A DNA stretch of 64,000 bases from Owenia fusiformis (GCA_903813345.2 CAIIXF020000001.1:47261885-47325884), one strand, 5' to 3'; positions 11,891 to 26,400 are shown, counted from the stretch's first letter. Numbers and translations are program-made. Notes: generated from the sequence alone by a model not told the origin.

Positions 11891-14267
11891 TCAAAGTTGA
11901 GGTTGAGTTCTTTCCTTTGCACACACATTCCTATTTTACATGCTTTAACAATAATCAAGCAAAAGAACCAATCATACATGTACAGTATGAATGCCAGATA
12001 GCAAAACATCATCCAAGGATTTCTGTAGTGGTATTCACATGACACTGATTTATGGAATCATGGGATACTGTACCTTGACAGTGTGGTTAACACTGCATAG
12101 CAGTAAAATGTAGCTGAATGTTAACAGGAATCATTGGACACTACCAGTGTTGGCATGTTGAACCATTCATGAGTTTTCATACAAAAATGCAAGAGAAACA
12201 TGAAACCAAAGGTTTCACTATACTTTGGCATTATTGTTTACAAAAAGTGTGGACTTGAATATGAATATATTATTCATACTTCAATGAGAAAAGTGCAATA
12301 TAAAATGCAAATTAATAACATAAGTAAAATGTGAAAGGCTAAATGTGACCCTATATGTGAATTTATTTTTATTCATTTAACCCTAATGCAGCGCAGCCAA
12401 GTGGGGAGAGGGTCAAATTGGTTTTCGCTCAGTACTTTTTTATTGCATTAGGAAAAAGTGTTATATTTCCATCGGATCATGCTAGTTATGTCATACCAAA
12501 CATTGGTGACATGTTGTTATGGTATCCATTTTTGTGACAACTGTTGGTATCTGGCAGTTGACAGTTGGCGTCTGTAACAAATTCTTACAACTTCCAATAA
12601 CCTTCCAATAACAAATACTGGTTCGACTGACTTCAATTTTTTTAAATCATCTACAAGTTCTCAGAAGTTCAAATCTGACTTTAGATTTGAGATTTGACCT
12701 TTAATGATCTCTCAAGGTCAAAAAGGTATTTTTTCAACTTGCTTAAATTGACCAATTATTTTACAAAATCATATATTCTCAGAAGTTCAAATTTGACTTT
12801 AGATTTGAGATTTGACCTTCAGTGACCTTCCAAGGTAAAAAAAAAGTCAAAAGGTCTTTAGGCATGCTGGGTAAATTACTTGTTGGCCATTTTGAATTTT
12901 TTCATAAATCTTGTCATCAAAACTGCAGGAAAATATCTTATCTGTTACACTTGAAATGTTTACAGATACAAGAGCAGACTAGTGCCAGCATTCTGATTAG
13001 CTTTTGGGTATGCTGGCTAAATTATACAAATCGGCCATTTTGGATTTTTCATGAATCTGGTCATTAAAATTTCAGGAAAGCCACTTGTCTGTTCAAATTG
13101 TACACGTGTAAGAGAAAACATGTGCTAACATTTGATTAGGTTCCTGGTTTGCTTGGTAAAAGGCAGCCATTTTTGAATAAATCTTTCTTGTCATCAAAAT
13201 TCAAGGAAAAGCGCTTATCAGTTCAACTTGAAATTTTTACAGATGCAAGAGTAAACTAGTGCCAAGGTCTCATTAGGTTTTGGACATTCTAGGTAAATTA
13301 CATGGTGACCATTTCGCTATTCAAAGTGCGATATTTATCACTCTGTGTCTTGTTTCCATTGTGACCGATCCCCATCTGTTTCCCTCCTTGCCCATTGTTG
13401 TTTTGAAAAAGTAGTTGCCTGCAATGGGATTAAACATATGCCCTCAGCATGTATTTGGGATGGTACGTTTTATGGAAGTTCTATATTAAATTTAGAGACC
13501 AATCTATCAACTGAATAATCATCATTTGTCAATAACAGGGGCATTGTGACTTTGGACTTACCTTGACCATTGATAATGCTGTTTTTGTTTGTTTCTAGAT
13601 TATATATTAACACGCATACCACTGTGACCTATTGAACTTATGTAACAAACGACTAGATTATACAGGCAGTATCATATACTACAAATAAAGCTATATGGTC
13701 AAATTGAATAAATACTCATATATTTAAAGAAATATATATATTTTTGTGTTGGCCGGCAGAATTCCCATGTCGCAAATATCTAGGCATTTTACATTCTTTA
13801 TATAGCCCAGGCCTTGTTTTGTAGTTTGGCTATCATATGTGTGGCCTCTTATTGTTTGATGCTTCTCTGCCATGTTATTTTCCAAAATATTAACATGACT
13901 AAAACTCCCTAAATTACAAAAGGCCATAGCTTTGCTGCACATTATACATAACTATCTGAAATATACAAAAGTTAGGACTTGTAAATATGTTTCTATTTTT
14001 TCATATCCTGTTGCAATATAGTCATTTGATTGCTTATTTTTTGAATTCAAAGTAGTTCCAAACATTTAAAATTTTACTTTAATAACCACGATCTGTTTTT
14101 AATCTAAAAGGCTTCTTTTGACATTTCAATTGCAAATGGTTCTCCCCTTACACAATACAACGTCCGGACCCTTCTCTGATACAACACTCAAGAGCGGTAG
14201 AATATAGATTTACTTCATCAAACCTGGAATACTTTGTCAATGTCAAACAGGATCACAGAAAAACACA
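11891..14267. other. VPS16 3' flank and intergenic space upstream of BCO-A
   Basis: Holds the VPS16 3' untranslated region at its start, a block of diverged tandem repeats (12640-13330) and the BCO-A 5' flank. An ACAAATAAAG string near 13680 could be a late poly-A signal, but this is not established. No other gene is seen. Confidence 0.5.
12640..13330. repeat. Two families of diverged tandem repeats
   Basis: Two copies of a unit of about 125 bp (from about 12645 and 12770) share AGAAGTTCAAAT(C/T)TGACTTT and AGATTTGAGATTTGACCTT. They are followed by three to four copies of a unit of 135-145 bp (starting near 12862, 13008, 13148 and 13284). That unit carries GGCCATTTT..., TCTTGTCATCAAAA..., AGGAAAA..., and TTACAGAT.CAAGAG...ACTAGTGCCA. 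The second unit resembles the repeats at 24300-24900 and 28900-29390. Confidence 0.75.
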
Positions 14268-17200
14268 ATGATGACGTCTACGACTGCCCCAACAATGAAC
14301 AATAATTTTGTCAAAGAACATGATCTCGATACTACCCAAGATGGGACTATTGGGAAACTATTTTCGTCAGCCAATGAACATCCAGAACCAATAGAGGCTA
14401 TTATAACAGGTAAAGTTCAATATCATCTGTAGTCCTGGATTCTATGAGTTTTCATAATAATATCGCTGATTGTTTAGCTATCGTTACCGCTTTGTAATTA
14501 CCCGGGTAGGAGTAATGAGATTCATGGTATAATGTAAGGTTACACATTCTGATACTCATAGCATCTTTCTGAGAAGATTTGAGATGTCATGGTTTATCAT
14601 GATGAAGATTACATGTCATTGTTACCTAAAATGTTAGTGTACTTATCACATTTGACATGATATCTACCATGAACAAGAAATGTAGGTCTTATATAATGAC
14701 AAACACGTCTTTCAGGGACTATTCCCAAGTGGATAAAGGGAGGATTACTTAGGAATGGACCAGGGAAATTTGAAGTTGGCGAGGACAAATACAACCATTG
14801 GTTTGATGGCCTTGCCCTATTGCATCGATTTGACTTTGAAGACGGTGTCGTCAAATATCATAGTAAATTCTTAAAAAGTGATTCCTATGTCAAGGCCATG
14901 GAGCAGAATCGAATTGTAATATCAGAATTTGGTACATTTGCCACCCCAGATCCATGCAAAGGATTTTTGGATAGGTAGGTATTGATATACGGCTTTAAAA
15001 TCGTCTGCTTAATTGAATATTCAACTGTAACATTCTATATACTCCTGTCATACCTTGGAACATGCATTTGAATGATTTGTAGATTCCTATCCAAATTCAA
15101 GCCATCTGTATCAGACAACAATAATGTGAATATATTTCCCATCGGTGACGGGGTTTATACAGCAACTGAGACGAGCCTTCTGCGGAGGATAGACCACGAA
15201 ACACTTGATACGGAAGACAAGGTAAGTTGGTATTTGTGTTTTCATTATGTCATATGCCGTAGTCTAGAATATAGGTCTCATTCCCTTTATTACCAATTTT
15301 GATAAATCCTGTTTTAATGGCAGGTGGATTTGGTGAATCTGGTTTCTGTAAACCTCTCGACAGCCCATCCTCACTACGACCAAGACGGGACGTACTATAA
15401 CATTGGAAGCAATTTCAAGGCTGGTTTATATCATGTTATCAAAGTTAAACCTAACGTAAACGTGTCAGATCCAGTTGAAGGTGCAAAAATACTGAATACA
15501 ATTAAAATGGAGAGCAGAGCTAAACCAGGCTATTACCATAGGTGTGTATCTATTTATGCATCCCTTTGTCAGATTTCTCTTCATCAGCCTTTGTTCATAG
15601 GTGTAAACTTACGTCTAGATAAAACACAAATCACCACTTTAATTTAAAGATCTTGTATGCACTTGTAAAACCATTTATTCACCATAAACTTTTAGTTTCT
15701 CTATGTCTGCCAACTACATTATCTTCCACGAACAGCCATTGCGGATGAATCTGTTGGGTATTATGACGAGGCCGCTGTTTAAAACAGACATAGCCAAATT
15801 GATGATCTTTGACAGGAAGTTGAAATCAAAGTTCCATATCTGCGATAAAAATACAGGTAGGGTACAATATTCAGGAGTTTCTACAGTTTCTACAAAGAGT
15901 AGAACTTTTACCACAAAACATCAAGGCTCCGTTTCTGTGGACTTGTTGTGGCAGTCACGCGCGCTAACATTCGACATGTCATCATTTGGATACCCATTGC
16001 ATCCTCTTTCTAACAATGTTTATTTACCAAAATGGGTGTGTTTACATGTACATTGTACATAAATCAAGAGAATAATAACGTTTAACTTTATAAAGCCTAT
16101 ATTATTAGCGAAAAGCGTCCACCGTAACTTGGAATTAAAGAAAAATATTGCCGGAATATCAGGTCCTAATTTTCACAAATATTGTAAAATGACCTGATGT
16201 ATACAAAGTTATATAAAATGAGAAATATATTCGGTACATGAATTTTTTTTAAAATGTCCTACTTTTCTACCTTAACATAGGTCGGTTTTCCCAAAGTCAG
16301 TAACTGTTGCATACCGTGGCTGACACTATTTATCGTGTATTGTACAAATCGTGTACCATTTTTAACTTATTTTCATCTTCATTTTCTTACATCACTCTAC
16401 AGGAGAAACATGGCCGCTTAAATTTGTAATGGAACCATTTTTACACATCCACACGATGAACTCATTTGAAGAAGACGGCCATCTCGTCATAGACATGGCC
16501 TGTACTGACGAAGCCTCCCCATACGATGACTTCTACCTAAGTAGCTTCAAGAAGGTACGAATACATTTTAGATCGTCAATACTTCTATCATATACAGGGG
16601 CGTAGCCTACTTTCAGTGAGGGGGGTCGATCGCCAAAAGCCGATTTTCAGTCAGGGAGGTACAATCGTGGCATAAGAAACCCCCAAAATGTTAAAGCTCT
16701 TTTCTTCTTCTCTATCTAATAGATCTATTTTATTGGTTATGGGGGACACCCCCTCCTGGCTACGTCTAATGATATATAACACATTATTTAATTTGACACT
16801 TGTTGTTTGTACATAACATTTCTTTTTGTAGATGACTGCGGATGATGCTGCACCAAAAATGAAGGATGTTAAGTTAACGCAACTCCCACGGAGATTCGTG
16901 ATCCCATTAGATGTAACACCCGAAAGCTCTAAAGATGTCAATCTTGTCACACTATCTGGAACAACTGGTAATAGCACATCTTCAAGTTAGGAGGATGGCC
17001 TCATTTATTCTATCATATATATACAAGGGTTCCAAAATATGTATACTTGCACACATTTTTGTCACCTCTATCACCTTTAATATGCAGGATCCAGATCTAA
17101 TTCTTCAACGTATGAAAACAGTTCAGCTCGATTTTAAAATGCTCTAGGCGTTAAAATATATTTGCAGATACTTGAGTTAACCTGAGATAAAATTGATAAA

Positions 17201-19474
17201 TGGACTTCTAAAACACCACTAAATCACACAACCCATCTCTCATTTTTCCAGGAATATATTGGTAAATCAAAAAATATTCAAAATATATGAGCAACGGTGT
17301 GCATGTTATGAGCAACGGTGTGCATGTGTGAGAATAAAGGACGATTCTCGGTTTGGAGAAAAGTCTCCTAGGCTAATAATTTTTTTTATGAAAAATATAG
17401 AAATATAACCCAAATTAAACTATGAATATTTAAAAGAGGACATTTAAATCTATAAGATGTAAAAATAACAAATTGGTCTGAAGCAGGGATAACGCTCAAT
17501 TAGACCGATTCGATAAAATACAAGTCTCGATTTGGGGGGAAAAGTTCATCAGTGTACTGCGCTAATATTTTTTGGCGAAAAATCTAGAAATATTACCCAA
17601 ATTAAATACTATTCAAAAGAAGACATTCAAATCTATATTATGTAAAAAAAATCAAATTTGTCCGAAGCAGGGATAATGCTCATTTAGATTGATGAACTTC
17701 GTTCTCCAAACCGAGAATCGTCCTTTGAATTTGCATATTGATGGAGTAATAAGTTGACAGAATTGACTTGATTTTTGGACTACTCGGGCCTGTAGTGCTA
17801 ATTTAATTCAAGATTCATCAATCCAGTTATTGTTAAAGCCATCCTCTGGTTAAGTAGTCCATAACTGTTGTCATCATAATATGTCGGCATCACTTGTAAT
17901 CGGCTCGTTTACTGTAAATATTGTTGTCCCTAAAGCACCCCCTTGTCCATTCAAGTGCACGAAAATAAGGACATAGAAGATGGGAGAGTGTTCGACTAAC
18001 TGTTTTTTCTTTTGACTCAACTTATATAAACAGATACGTCGACATATAAATCAACAAATTGAGAGTGTCCCTCTCTCCTTCCAGCTACTGCGATCCTAAA
18101 AGAGGATGGCTTCGTCCACTTGACTTACGAGCCTTTATACACTGATGAATTTGTGAAGATGAGTAGTGGTTTCGACTTTCCAAGAATAAATTACGACTTT
18201 TACAACACAAAGCCGTACAGGTATTGCTACGGGGCTGGCTTTGATAGGATTCTGGTGGACAAGTTGATCAAACTTGATATTTCTACAAAGAGTGGCAAGG
18301 TAAGTCTGAGACTGAAACATCATATCCAATTCAATTCACGATCATTTCTCTTGCTAACTAAATATGATAATATCGTCCAATATCACATATTTAGATATTA
18401 TACCATATGTTACACTACTTTTAATAATGATAAGATAATCCTGTTCCAATTCAGGTGTGGAAAGAGGACGAGTGTTACCCATCAGAACCAGTGTTTGTTC
18501 CATCGCCCAATGCTACTGAAGAGGATGAAGGTATATATCAGGTGTCCAAAAAGTGAATTGCTTTTTGACAAGTATTTTCTCATCGCTTGATCACTAAATT
18601 TCTAAAGTAGCCCAAGGGTATCATTAAAGCAAGTTGTTCAAATGTGAAAGAGATCGGTCACACGTTATGTGAGAAATCATAAATTCAAAAATGCATATCA
18701 AAAATCCAGTATCAGATCTGTGCAAAGCGAGACCTTCATAGCGTTTGTGGCTGCTATCAGGTGATATCATCTGTCACTCAGTTTCAGTCTCAAATAGCTC
18801 GACTGTGTCAGAGCTATTTGTTTCATTATTCTCTGTATCTAAAATACCTGTGCCAAAATACGTTCTGATTTCCAACCGTTTTCAGTGTGTAGGGCTAAAC
18901 AATGTCTTTAAGTGATAGCGATGAGGCTTCCTTTGAAAACTGTTTCAAGGTGAAACGTTTGGGTGGAAGATGAATCGTAAAGGAATTGAGGAATTAATAC
19001 AAGAATTAGAGTCATGTTACTGTAATTAGATGAACAAAAATGCAACAAAACAAAACAAAAAATTCCTTCAGACTTAAATAAGTGTATTTTCCAGTATTTA
19101 TATGGCACTTTCTAATGTTCCTAATAGAAAATTCGGCTCATCCATTGATGAGAATATCGTTGTCAAAAGCTGTTCACTTTTTTGGGACACCCGATGGATG
19201 ATGTTATATGTATTATAGCTCCCATAAAACGAGCCAATTTGTCAAGTGGTCCCTCTCTCAGTTCATTCTAAAAACATACTTTTATAATTCTCTGCATATA
19301 TTATAATTATGCACCTTTCTTTATTTTGCAGGTGTGGTATTATCAGTGGTTATAAGCCCAAACAATGCCAAACCTACTTTCCTGTTGGTTCTTGATGGCC
19401 AGAGCTTTACCGAGTTGGGCCGAGCGACTATTCCCTACGACATCCCGTATGGTATGCACGGGATGTTCATGTAA
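14268..19474 (+). CDS. Carotenoid oxygenase family enzyme, copy A (BCO1/BCO2/RPE65-like), complete
   Basis: Ten exons: 14268-14409, 14716-14974, 15083-15221, 15324-15541, 15696-15856, 16403-16554, 16832-16967, 18085-18299, 18455-18530 and 19332-19474. All have AG/GT borders, and the phases close to 547 codons (546 residues, the size of animal BCO1). The family cleaves carotenoids or isomerises retinyl esters with a non-haem Fe(II) on a beta-propeller. The four iron histidines are placed as expected: H195 (TAHPHYD), H252 (YYHSFSM), H323 (LHIHTMN) and H542 (GMHGMF). [16 protein letters not shown] and the PDPCK motif (residues 125-129; the Cys is palmitoylated in RPE65) are present. No signal peptide is visible, so it is a cytosolic or membrane-associated enzyme. 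The ATG at 14268 is followed at once by a second ATG. Whether the substrate is beta-carotene, apocarotenoids or retinyl ester cannot be told. Confidence 0.92.
16595..16768. mobile_element. hAT-like MITE in intron 6 of BCO-A
   Basis: Ends CAGGGGCGTAGCC... and ...GGCTACGTCT with a G-run next to the left end. The same element sits at the same place in BCO-B (36564-36821), so it was inserted before the two genes duplicated. Confidence 0.65.
17336..17726. mobile_element. MITE with 25-bp perfect terminal inverted repeats, in intron 7 of BCO-A
   Basis: The ends are exact inverted copies over 25 bp (core GGACGATTCTCGGTTTGGAG). The interior is two diverged direct repeats of about 180 bp (each with CTAGAAATAT/ATAGAAATAT, ACCCAAATTAAA, CATT(T/C)AAATCTATA, and GAAGCAGGGATAA). 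A short direct repeat, GAGCAACGGTGTGCATG, is duplicated just upstream at about 17289-17325. The element is absent from the matching BCO-B intron, so it arrived after duplication or was lost there. Confidence 0.8.
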
Positions 19475-20090
19475 GGACCTTCTTCTATGGTCTTCTCTAC
19501 GTTTTCGGCTAGAGACTCTACTAGATGTAGGGCACCTGGTATCTGATAATATGGGCAAACAATGTCAATTGCCAGAAGGAACGATATCGTTTAAATGTTT
19601 GCATATGTGATCAGGTTATGTTCATATTTACTTGTACACATAGACGATCGATGTAAGTTGAGACAAATGTATCACTATTCAATACAAATACACATGACAA
19701 TTGACATTAGTGGATGCGGAATATTTGCATAATGATGCAAAAGAATAAATGATAACGTGTAACAGATATACAGAAATAGATAATACGCAAGATGAGTATT
19801 TTTATGACTTAACTTTCTCATAATTTGTTTTCTCCCTTTCCTGTTGTCAAGTTAAAGAGAGAATCAGATCTAGCGAGCATCCTAACAAAAAATTGTTTCA
19901 ATTTTAGAATATTTCTGGCTTATGTCATTCCTTTTCATGTCTATTTTCTAAAAATCCCCAAAGTGCACACTTTATTTCAGGGAAACTAAAGATTTTACAA
20001 TAATGTATTGTTTTTTGTAAGGAATAGATTGGTAGGTCAATTGTACATGTTGCTTGTAATTTTGTCACTCCCATATATCTGATTCTGCCT

Positions 20091-20300
20091 TTAAGGCCAG
20101 GGTGCACTTTGGAATTTTTTGCAATTTTGAAAAGTAAACCACTGAATATTCTAGTTATTCAAACATTCTGAAGAATTATTAACCCTCAATTAATAGTCTA
20201 GGTATACTAATGCATCTTTGTGCAAGAATGAAAGATGTAGATGATGTGTGGAATGAGAAATGTTTATCTGAAATTTCATCAAAGTGCACCCTGACCTTAA
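20091..20300. mobile_element. 210-bp MITE flanked by TTAA
   Basis: The left end TTAAGGCCAGGGTGCACTTT and the right end are inverted copies with one mismatch. Both sides carry TTAA, the target of piggyBac-type elements, so a non-autonomous member is likely. No coding capacity. Confidence 0.75.
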
Positions 20301-20933
20301 TGCTGAATGCTTTCATAACATAGATGTCGGCTTGCTGTAGTGAATTCAAGAAATATACCTAGACACTTCTTGGCAACTGATAAATCAAATTCACTGAAAT
20401 TTTTTTTTACAAAGTAGCCCAAGAGTATCGTCAGCAAGGTACCAAAAATTTAAAAGATCAAGTTAATGTAACGTGGGTACAAAGGAATTCAAGATAGCAT
20501 GTCTCTAAAGGACCTTATACACCCTCCATTGGGATCTCCCCATGGGAAAAAATAATTCATCTGATTTTTCAAAATGAGTATTCTGCTTCAATTATTACAT
20601 TTATATGCACACTAGTATCTTGTTGACCTATATTCAGCACTGTATTGATGTATAGGTCAATTATTAGGGTCATAATTCAATCATGAAGTGTAGAGGCATA
20701 GATTCCAAACCAGGAAGTATTTTTGTGTCTGTCAAAATCCATTTACATCCTACGCATCCCTGCATCTTATCCAAATATGTTACTACATAATGAAATATAA
20801 TAGTATAATCTTTGGTTTTACAAACTTGTATGATATTTGATAAGTGTAAAGTTGTTTTTGGAGCATTTTTCTATATCCATTTTGTAGGGAAAAAAATGAT
20901 GAAAAATGTACAATCTTTTAATTTTAAGTATGA

Positions 20934-21026
20934 CCTGAATCGATTGCAAACTTCATATTTGCACATTTGATGAGATAAACCATTTGTGTCGTATTGTGAA
21001 ATTATTAAGTTTGCAATCGATTCAGG
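20934..21026. repeat. Perfect 20-bp inverted repeat (hairpin, loop about 53 nt)
   Basis: CCTGAATCGATTGCAAACTT at 20934-20953 is matched exactly in inverse orientation at 21007-21026. It may be a very small MITE. Confidence 0.85.
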
Positions 21027-21971
21027 CTATAGTGTATTTTTGGTATTTCTGTGATAATCAATGGCCAATGGCACCAATGGCCTCTATTGGGATCTGCTGA
21101 TATCCTCATGTTAAGTCAATGGTGCACAGCCCCATTTAAGTCAATACAACCTTACTGAACGAAATGATCCCTATCTCAGCTTATGTGTGTCCGAGCACTT
21201 TAATATTTTCCAAAGTATTATATGACATTTTATTCTTCATGTTACACCTACGAATGATTCATTTTGACCATAGGGATATTTGCCAATAATTGCACCTTGT
21301 CCTTTGAAAGTTGTTGATTCTATCCATTGGACATTCTATCTACACAAAAAATCACGTAGAAGCCTTAATTTTGTGTCACCTTTAGACATTTGAAAATCAA
21401 AAGACTAAACCACCTTTTTTCGAAAATGTCTCTTGAACAATGGTTAAAGGGACCCAACACCATGGTCACATGATCAGTCGTGTGGAGGTAAGCTCCCAGT
21501 TGAAATAAAATCACTGTCCTCCTTTGGTTTCTGTGAAAAGTAGCTAATACCCTCATGTATTGGTCAGTTTGTGTGTCACACGACTAATCCCCACCATATG
21601 CTTCATTCAACATATTTTATGCTATTGAGCTGCATATATAAACAGTACTTTGCAACTAAGGTCATACAGTATACTTACCCCTTGCAAATTGTAATTTATT
21701 GAATTCACAGTAACCCATCAATTTTTAAGAAAACAAAGAATATTGTTCTCATGGATCTATTATTTATGTTAGACTAACTATGAAAATATAAATATGAAAT
21801 AATATGTTAGCTTGAAGTCATATATAAGATGAAAATATATGTTCATGCATTTGCATTTTCCAAAGGGAATATTCCCATGTAAGTAAATACAGGTGCAATA
21901 TATAATTTATATGTATATCTATGTCATCTGTCTATACATGCGCGTATAGCCTAGTGTTACATGTGAACAAG

Positions 21972-22047
21972 ATGGTTCTGGAAAGAAATGAGCGTGGCAG
22001 ATTTGCTAAAATGCCACATACACCACAAAAGCAAGACCAATTTGAAA
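21972..22047 (+). CDS. Possible small first exon (doubtful)
   Basis: An ATG opens 25 codons plus one base (MVLERNERGRFAKMPHTPQK...) ending at a consensus GTAAGT donor. The basic text is more protein-like than its surroundings, but no partner exon was found before BCO-B. It may be a remnant of a mobile element gene. Low confidence. Confidence 0.2.
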
Positions 22048-23417
22048 GTAAGTTCATTATTCTCAAGGGTACACTTCAAGTGAAAGCTACATTGCTACAG
22101 GGTGGCCTATCATTCTGAGACAAATGTATTATCCAACGATTGTGATTTTCGAAGCTAAAATATGATATCTTGAGCAGATGGAAATACATTCCCATGAGAT
22201 ATGTATATATAGTCAAAAGTGATAACTATTTATTGAGTGTAATGAAATGTATCCTTCGCTAACTGCTTTTGTTTGAGATAATTATCATGAAATGTTTTTA
22301 AATCAATTTTTATGTGTGTCATTGATCCTAATCCACCCTGTAGTCTGGTGTTTGTAGAGCATTGCGACTCGTACAACTTATTCTCACAAATATCAAACCT
22401 CATTTACTAATTAATTTTTTGTGTGAATATGAAGAGTCCAAGCATTGCTTTTTTATGTTTATTGTATAGCTATATTTAGCCTTGATATCCATGATTTTTT
22501 AAAACAAAATCTCACCGTTAGATTTCGGGCTATTCATGTTTACTCATTTGTCTAATTGGAAAACAATGCAAATCTCATTTTTTCAAAAAAAAAATTGAAA
22601 TTCTAAGACGGTGAAAAATCATTAAAAAATACACAGATTCAGAATCCGGCAAGCATTTTCCCTTATTCCTCTCCGTTAAGAAGTTTTGCAAGGTGTTGGA
22701 TTCCTTTAAGCAATGTTTTCAAACGTTGCCAGGGGCCCTAAAATACCCAGAAGATAGTTGAAACAAATGTGATTTTTATGTAATTAAATAATCGTCACTT
22801 TCCGAAACATTCTCTTTAGTATTTTGGTGCGGAATGTCACTTTTACTCGCAGATTACTTCCATATCGATATTGATAATATTGCTAGTGCTATACAAGATA
22901 TCTGACATACAGTATACAAACGTTTTTGCGTGTAAACACTGTTAATGCACTATGGTCTTTTGATTGCTTATTTTTTAGATCTATTGAATCACAACTCAAT
23001 GTGACAAAAACACGATTACCTTCAAAATCAGAGGGATTACTTTTTTTCTTTCTAGTTCAAAAGATATAAGCGGTTGAATTTTGGCGTTTTGGCGTTTGAA
23101 TAAAAAATGGTGCCGTATTTAAGCAAGTGCAATTCAAGGGTTTTATTACCATAACTGACTCCACTACTATAAAAGATTAAGTGTCACCCCTTGAAAGGTT
23201 TGAGTGGAATTAGTCCGATTCTATTTCGGTACACTTAGTTCAGGCTTTGCTTCTTCGTAGCAATTTTTACATAGAGGTCATGATTGCAGTCTTGGTCATG
23301 TTAACCTAGTCATAAATTAACTGAAACCGAGTTGCAGATGAATAAATGATCATTCGTGCTGTGTAGAGGAACAGCCAGTTAGCTGTGTAGAAGCGAACAA
23401 AAAGCTATGCGACAAGA

Positions 23418-26400
23418 ATGGCTTCTTCAACGCCAGCATCACCGTCAGAACTAAATTTTGATGGAGATGGAGAGATTGGGAAAATGTTCTCAACAGTGGA
23501 GGAACACCCTGAACAGATAGAGGCGATTACAACAGGTACTGTAACTGACATCATTTTCCTCACGAACAATCAGATACTATTCTATATGATTCTTGCCCGT
23601 AGCCAGCTTTTACCAGGAGGGGGAGCTTTTTCCAGGGGGGAGCTTTTTCAAAATTTTGGCTAAAAAATCATGCTTGAAATTCTCAGAGTGGTCAAAAACT
23701 GATGATTTTGAAAACAATTCCGGCCAGGGGGGGAGCTTCTGCTCCCCCAGCTCCCCCTCTGGCTACGGTCCTGTGATTTACATACGAAATGTATTAAACA
23801 CAACTATTCTAAAATGACTGAGATTTGTCTCTTGTTTCAGGGACTATTCCCAAATGGATAAAAGGAGGATTACTAAGGAATGGGCCTGGGAAATTTGAAG
23901 TTGGCGAGGACAAATACAACCATTGGTTTGATGGCCTTGCCCTATTGCATCGATTTGATTTTGAAGACGGTGTCGTCAAATATCATAGTAAATTCTTAAA
24001 AAGTGATTCCTATGTCAAGGCCATGGAACAGAATCGAATTGTAATATCAGAATTTGGCACATTTGCCACCCCAGATCCATGCAAAGGATTTTTGGATAGG
24101 TAGGTTCTAGCAGCCTATACAGCATAAAGCATAGTAGTCCCTGATCTGGACCCTCTGAAAAAAGTTTTGTTGTCCGGTACTTTCCCACATAAAATGATTG
24201 TACCGTTTGAAAGAACAGACTTCCCTCTTAAAGAAAACACCTCTTCTTTTGATGTAAACAGGGGCAAAAGGCACCAAAACGGGGTTAGACAAGGTGGCAT
24301 TCTGAAGTCTCACTTTCTTGTCATCACGATTCCAGGTAAACCATCAGACGGATTTACTTCAAGTTTTCACACATGTTACATGGTAAGAAGTTCTAGAGCT
24401 GATTAACTTTGCAGCGGCCATCTTGCATTCTGGTGGCCATCTTGGAATTTTTTCAGATAAATATTGTCATTGCGATTCCACAAAAACCACATAACAGATG
24501 TACTTCAAATGTTCACACATGTTACATGGTAAAAATCCTAGACCTCATTATTTTTTCGGTGGCCATCTTGCATTCTGGCAGCCATCTTGGAAGTTTTAAG
24601 ATAAATCTTGTAATCACGATTTCAGGAAATCCACTTCACAGTTTTACTTCGAATTTTCATACATGTTACATGGTATGAAGTTCTAGAGCTGACTAATTTT
24701 CGGTGGCCATGTTGCATTCCGTCAGCCATCTTGGAAGTTTTTAGATAAATCTTGTCATCACGATTCCATGAAAACCACGTAACAGTTTTACTTCAAATTT
24801 TCACACATGTTACATGGTAAGAAGTTATAGAGCTGATTAACTTTCGGATAGCCATCTTGCATTCTGGCGGCCATCTTGGAAGTTTGAAGATAAATATAAA
24901 ATACAGTCAAAGCATTTACCACCAACAAAGGATGCTCTCATTCTCCATATAAATAGAGCCAACTATCAGGCCTATATTTGGCGAAACGTAGGCAAATCAA
25001 TGATTGATTATCAATCCCCCACATTACATGGTTGGACATTCAAAGGGAATAAACTACAAATTAAGTGGATGGAAAACGGTTCTGCCCCACAAGAAATGAA
25101 GGAGCTTGTTGCTTGTAGTTGTAAAAGAGTGTGTGACTCAATGAGATGTAGTTGTAAGAAACAGGATCTCATTTGTGGAAGTTCATGTAAGTGCCGCAAA
25201 GGTGTGTGTGAGAACTGTCCAACCCATCAGCACGATGATGTTGATGAGAGCGACAATGAATTTGAACCAGTTGATGACACCATTACACCAAACGTTGAAG
25301 ATCAGGAAGAAAATGAATTACCTGAAAATCTCTAACCTGACAACTGGATGAACCAACTTGTCAAAGTTGATGCCATAATATGAATTATCTCACCCTGTAT
25401 ATACACTGGTGATCCGCTCGATTACAGGTACGATTTGTCCTTATTCCTTATTTCATGCGTTGTAGGCAGAATCCTCTCGACGTTTTTTCTCACAAACGTG
25501 AATCAGTATCATATGTCTTAGAAAATGTACATGTTTGCGAAAAATAGCTCAGAAGACGACAGAATCGTCGATTTAATTCCTAACTTAAGTTACATAAAGG
25601 TTTGGGTTAAAAGTGCAGATCTGAACTGTTTTTCGAAATACCGTTTATGTAACTTAAGTGAGGAATTAAATGTACGATTATGTTGTCTTCTGAACTATTT
25701 GTTTGCAAATATGCACATTTTCTTAAACATATGATACTGATACACGTTTGTGAGAAAAAATGTCGTGGGAATTCTGCCTACAAAGTGTGAAAGGAAAAAG
25801 GAAAAATCATACCTTCGATGTTCCCACATTTTGTTACCTAAACAAACCGTTTTGGTAACCAGCATAATCGAGTGGATCACTATAATATACTTTAGTAGTC
25901 TTAAATAATGTTAGGGAGGATGAGTTGTAAGGCATATTATGTCATGTTAGATCATGATCTATACTATTTTTATTACAACTTATCAGTTTCACTTTCTCCA
26001 TGCTAGGTTCTGTTATAACTTTTGTTCCGTTTCCTATGGCATCCGTGCTTTATACATTTACATTCACAATGGTCCCTTCCTGGTATATTTTTAGGTTTTA
26101 TAAACAGGTTTATTATTACTTTTATGACTGTTAAATCAAGGGAAAGATCAATACCCGGTGATTTCAGCGGGAAGTGGCGTTTCGTTCAGTGGATGAGCTG
26201 CGCACGCACGCATAAATGTGATTATCCAATATAATTAGGGGAGGGCTATTTGAAGTAGTTTTTGGTCTCAGGCGCGACCCAGGGCTGTTGTCTTAAGGAC
26301 ATTTCGTTGAAAATGAGCCATTCGGCTGATAATTGGTAAGAGTTTGCGATCTTATAATGTATAACTGTTACTCAGACACATATTTTGACACGATTCTGTT

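Larger units (their letters stand above)
19475..23417. other. Spacer between BCO-A and BCO-B
   Basis: Holds the BCO-A 3' flank, a TTAA-flanked MITE (20091-20300), a short perfect hairpin (20934-21026), a doubtful small exon (21972-22047) and the BCO-B 5' flank. I see no other gene. Confidence 0.5.
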
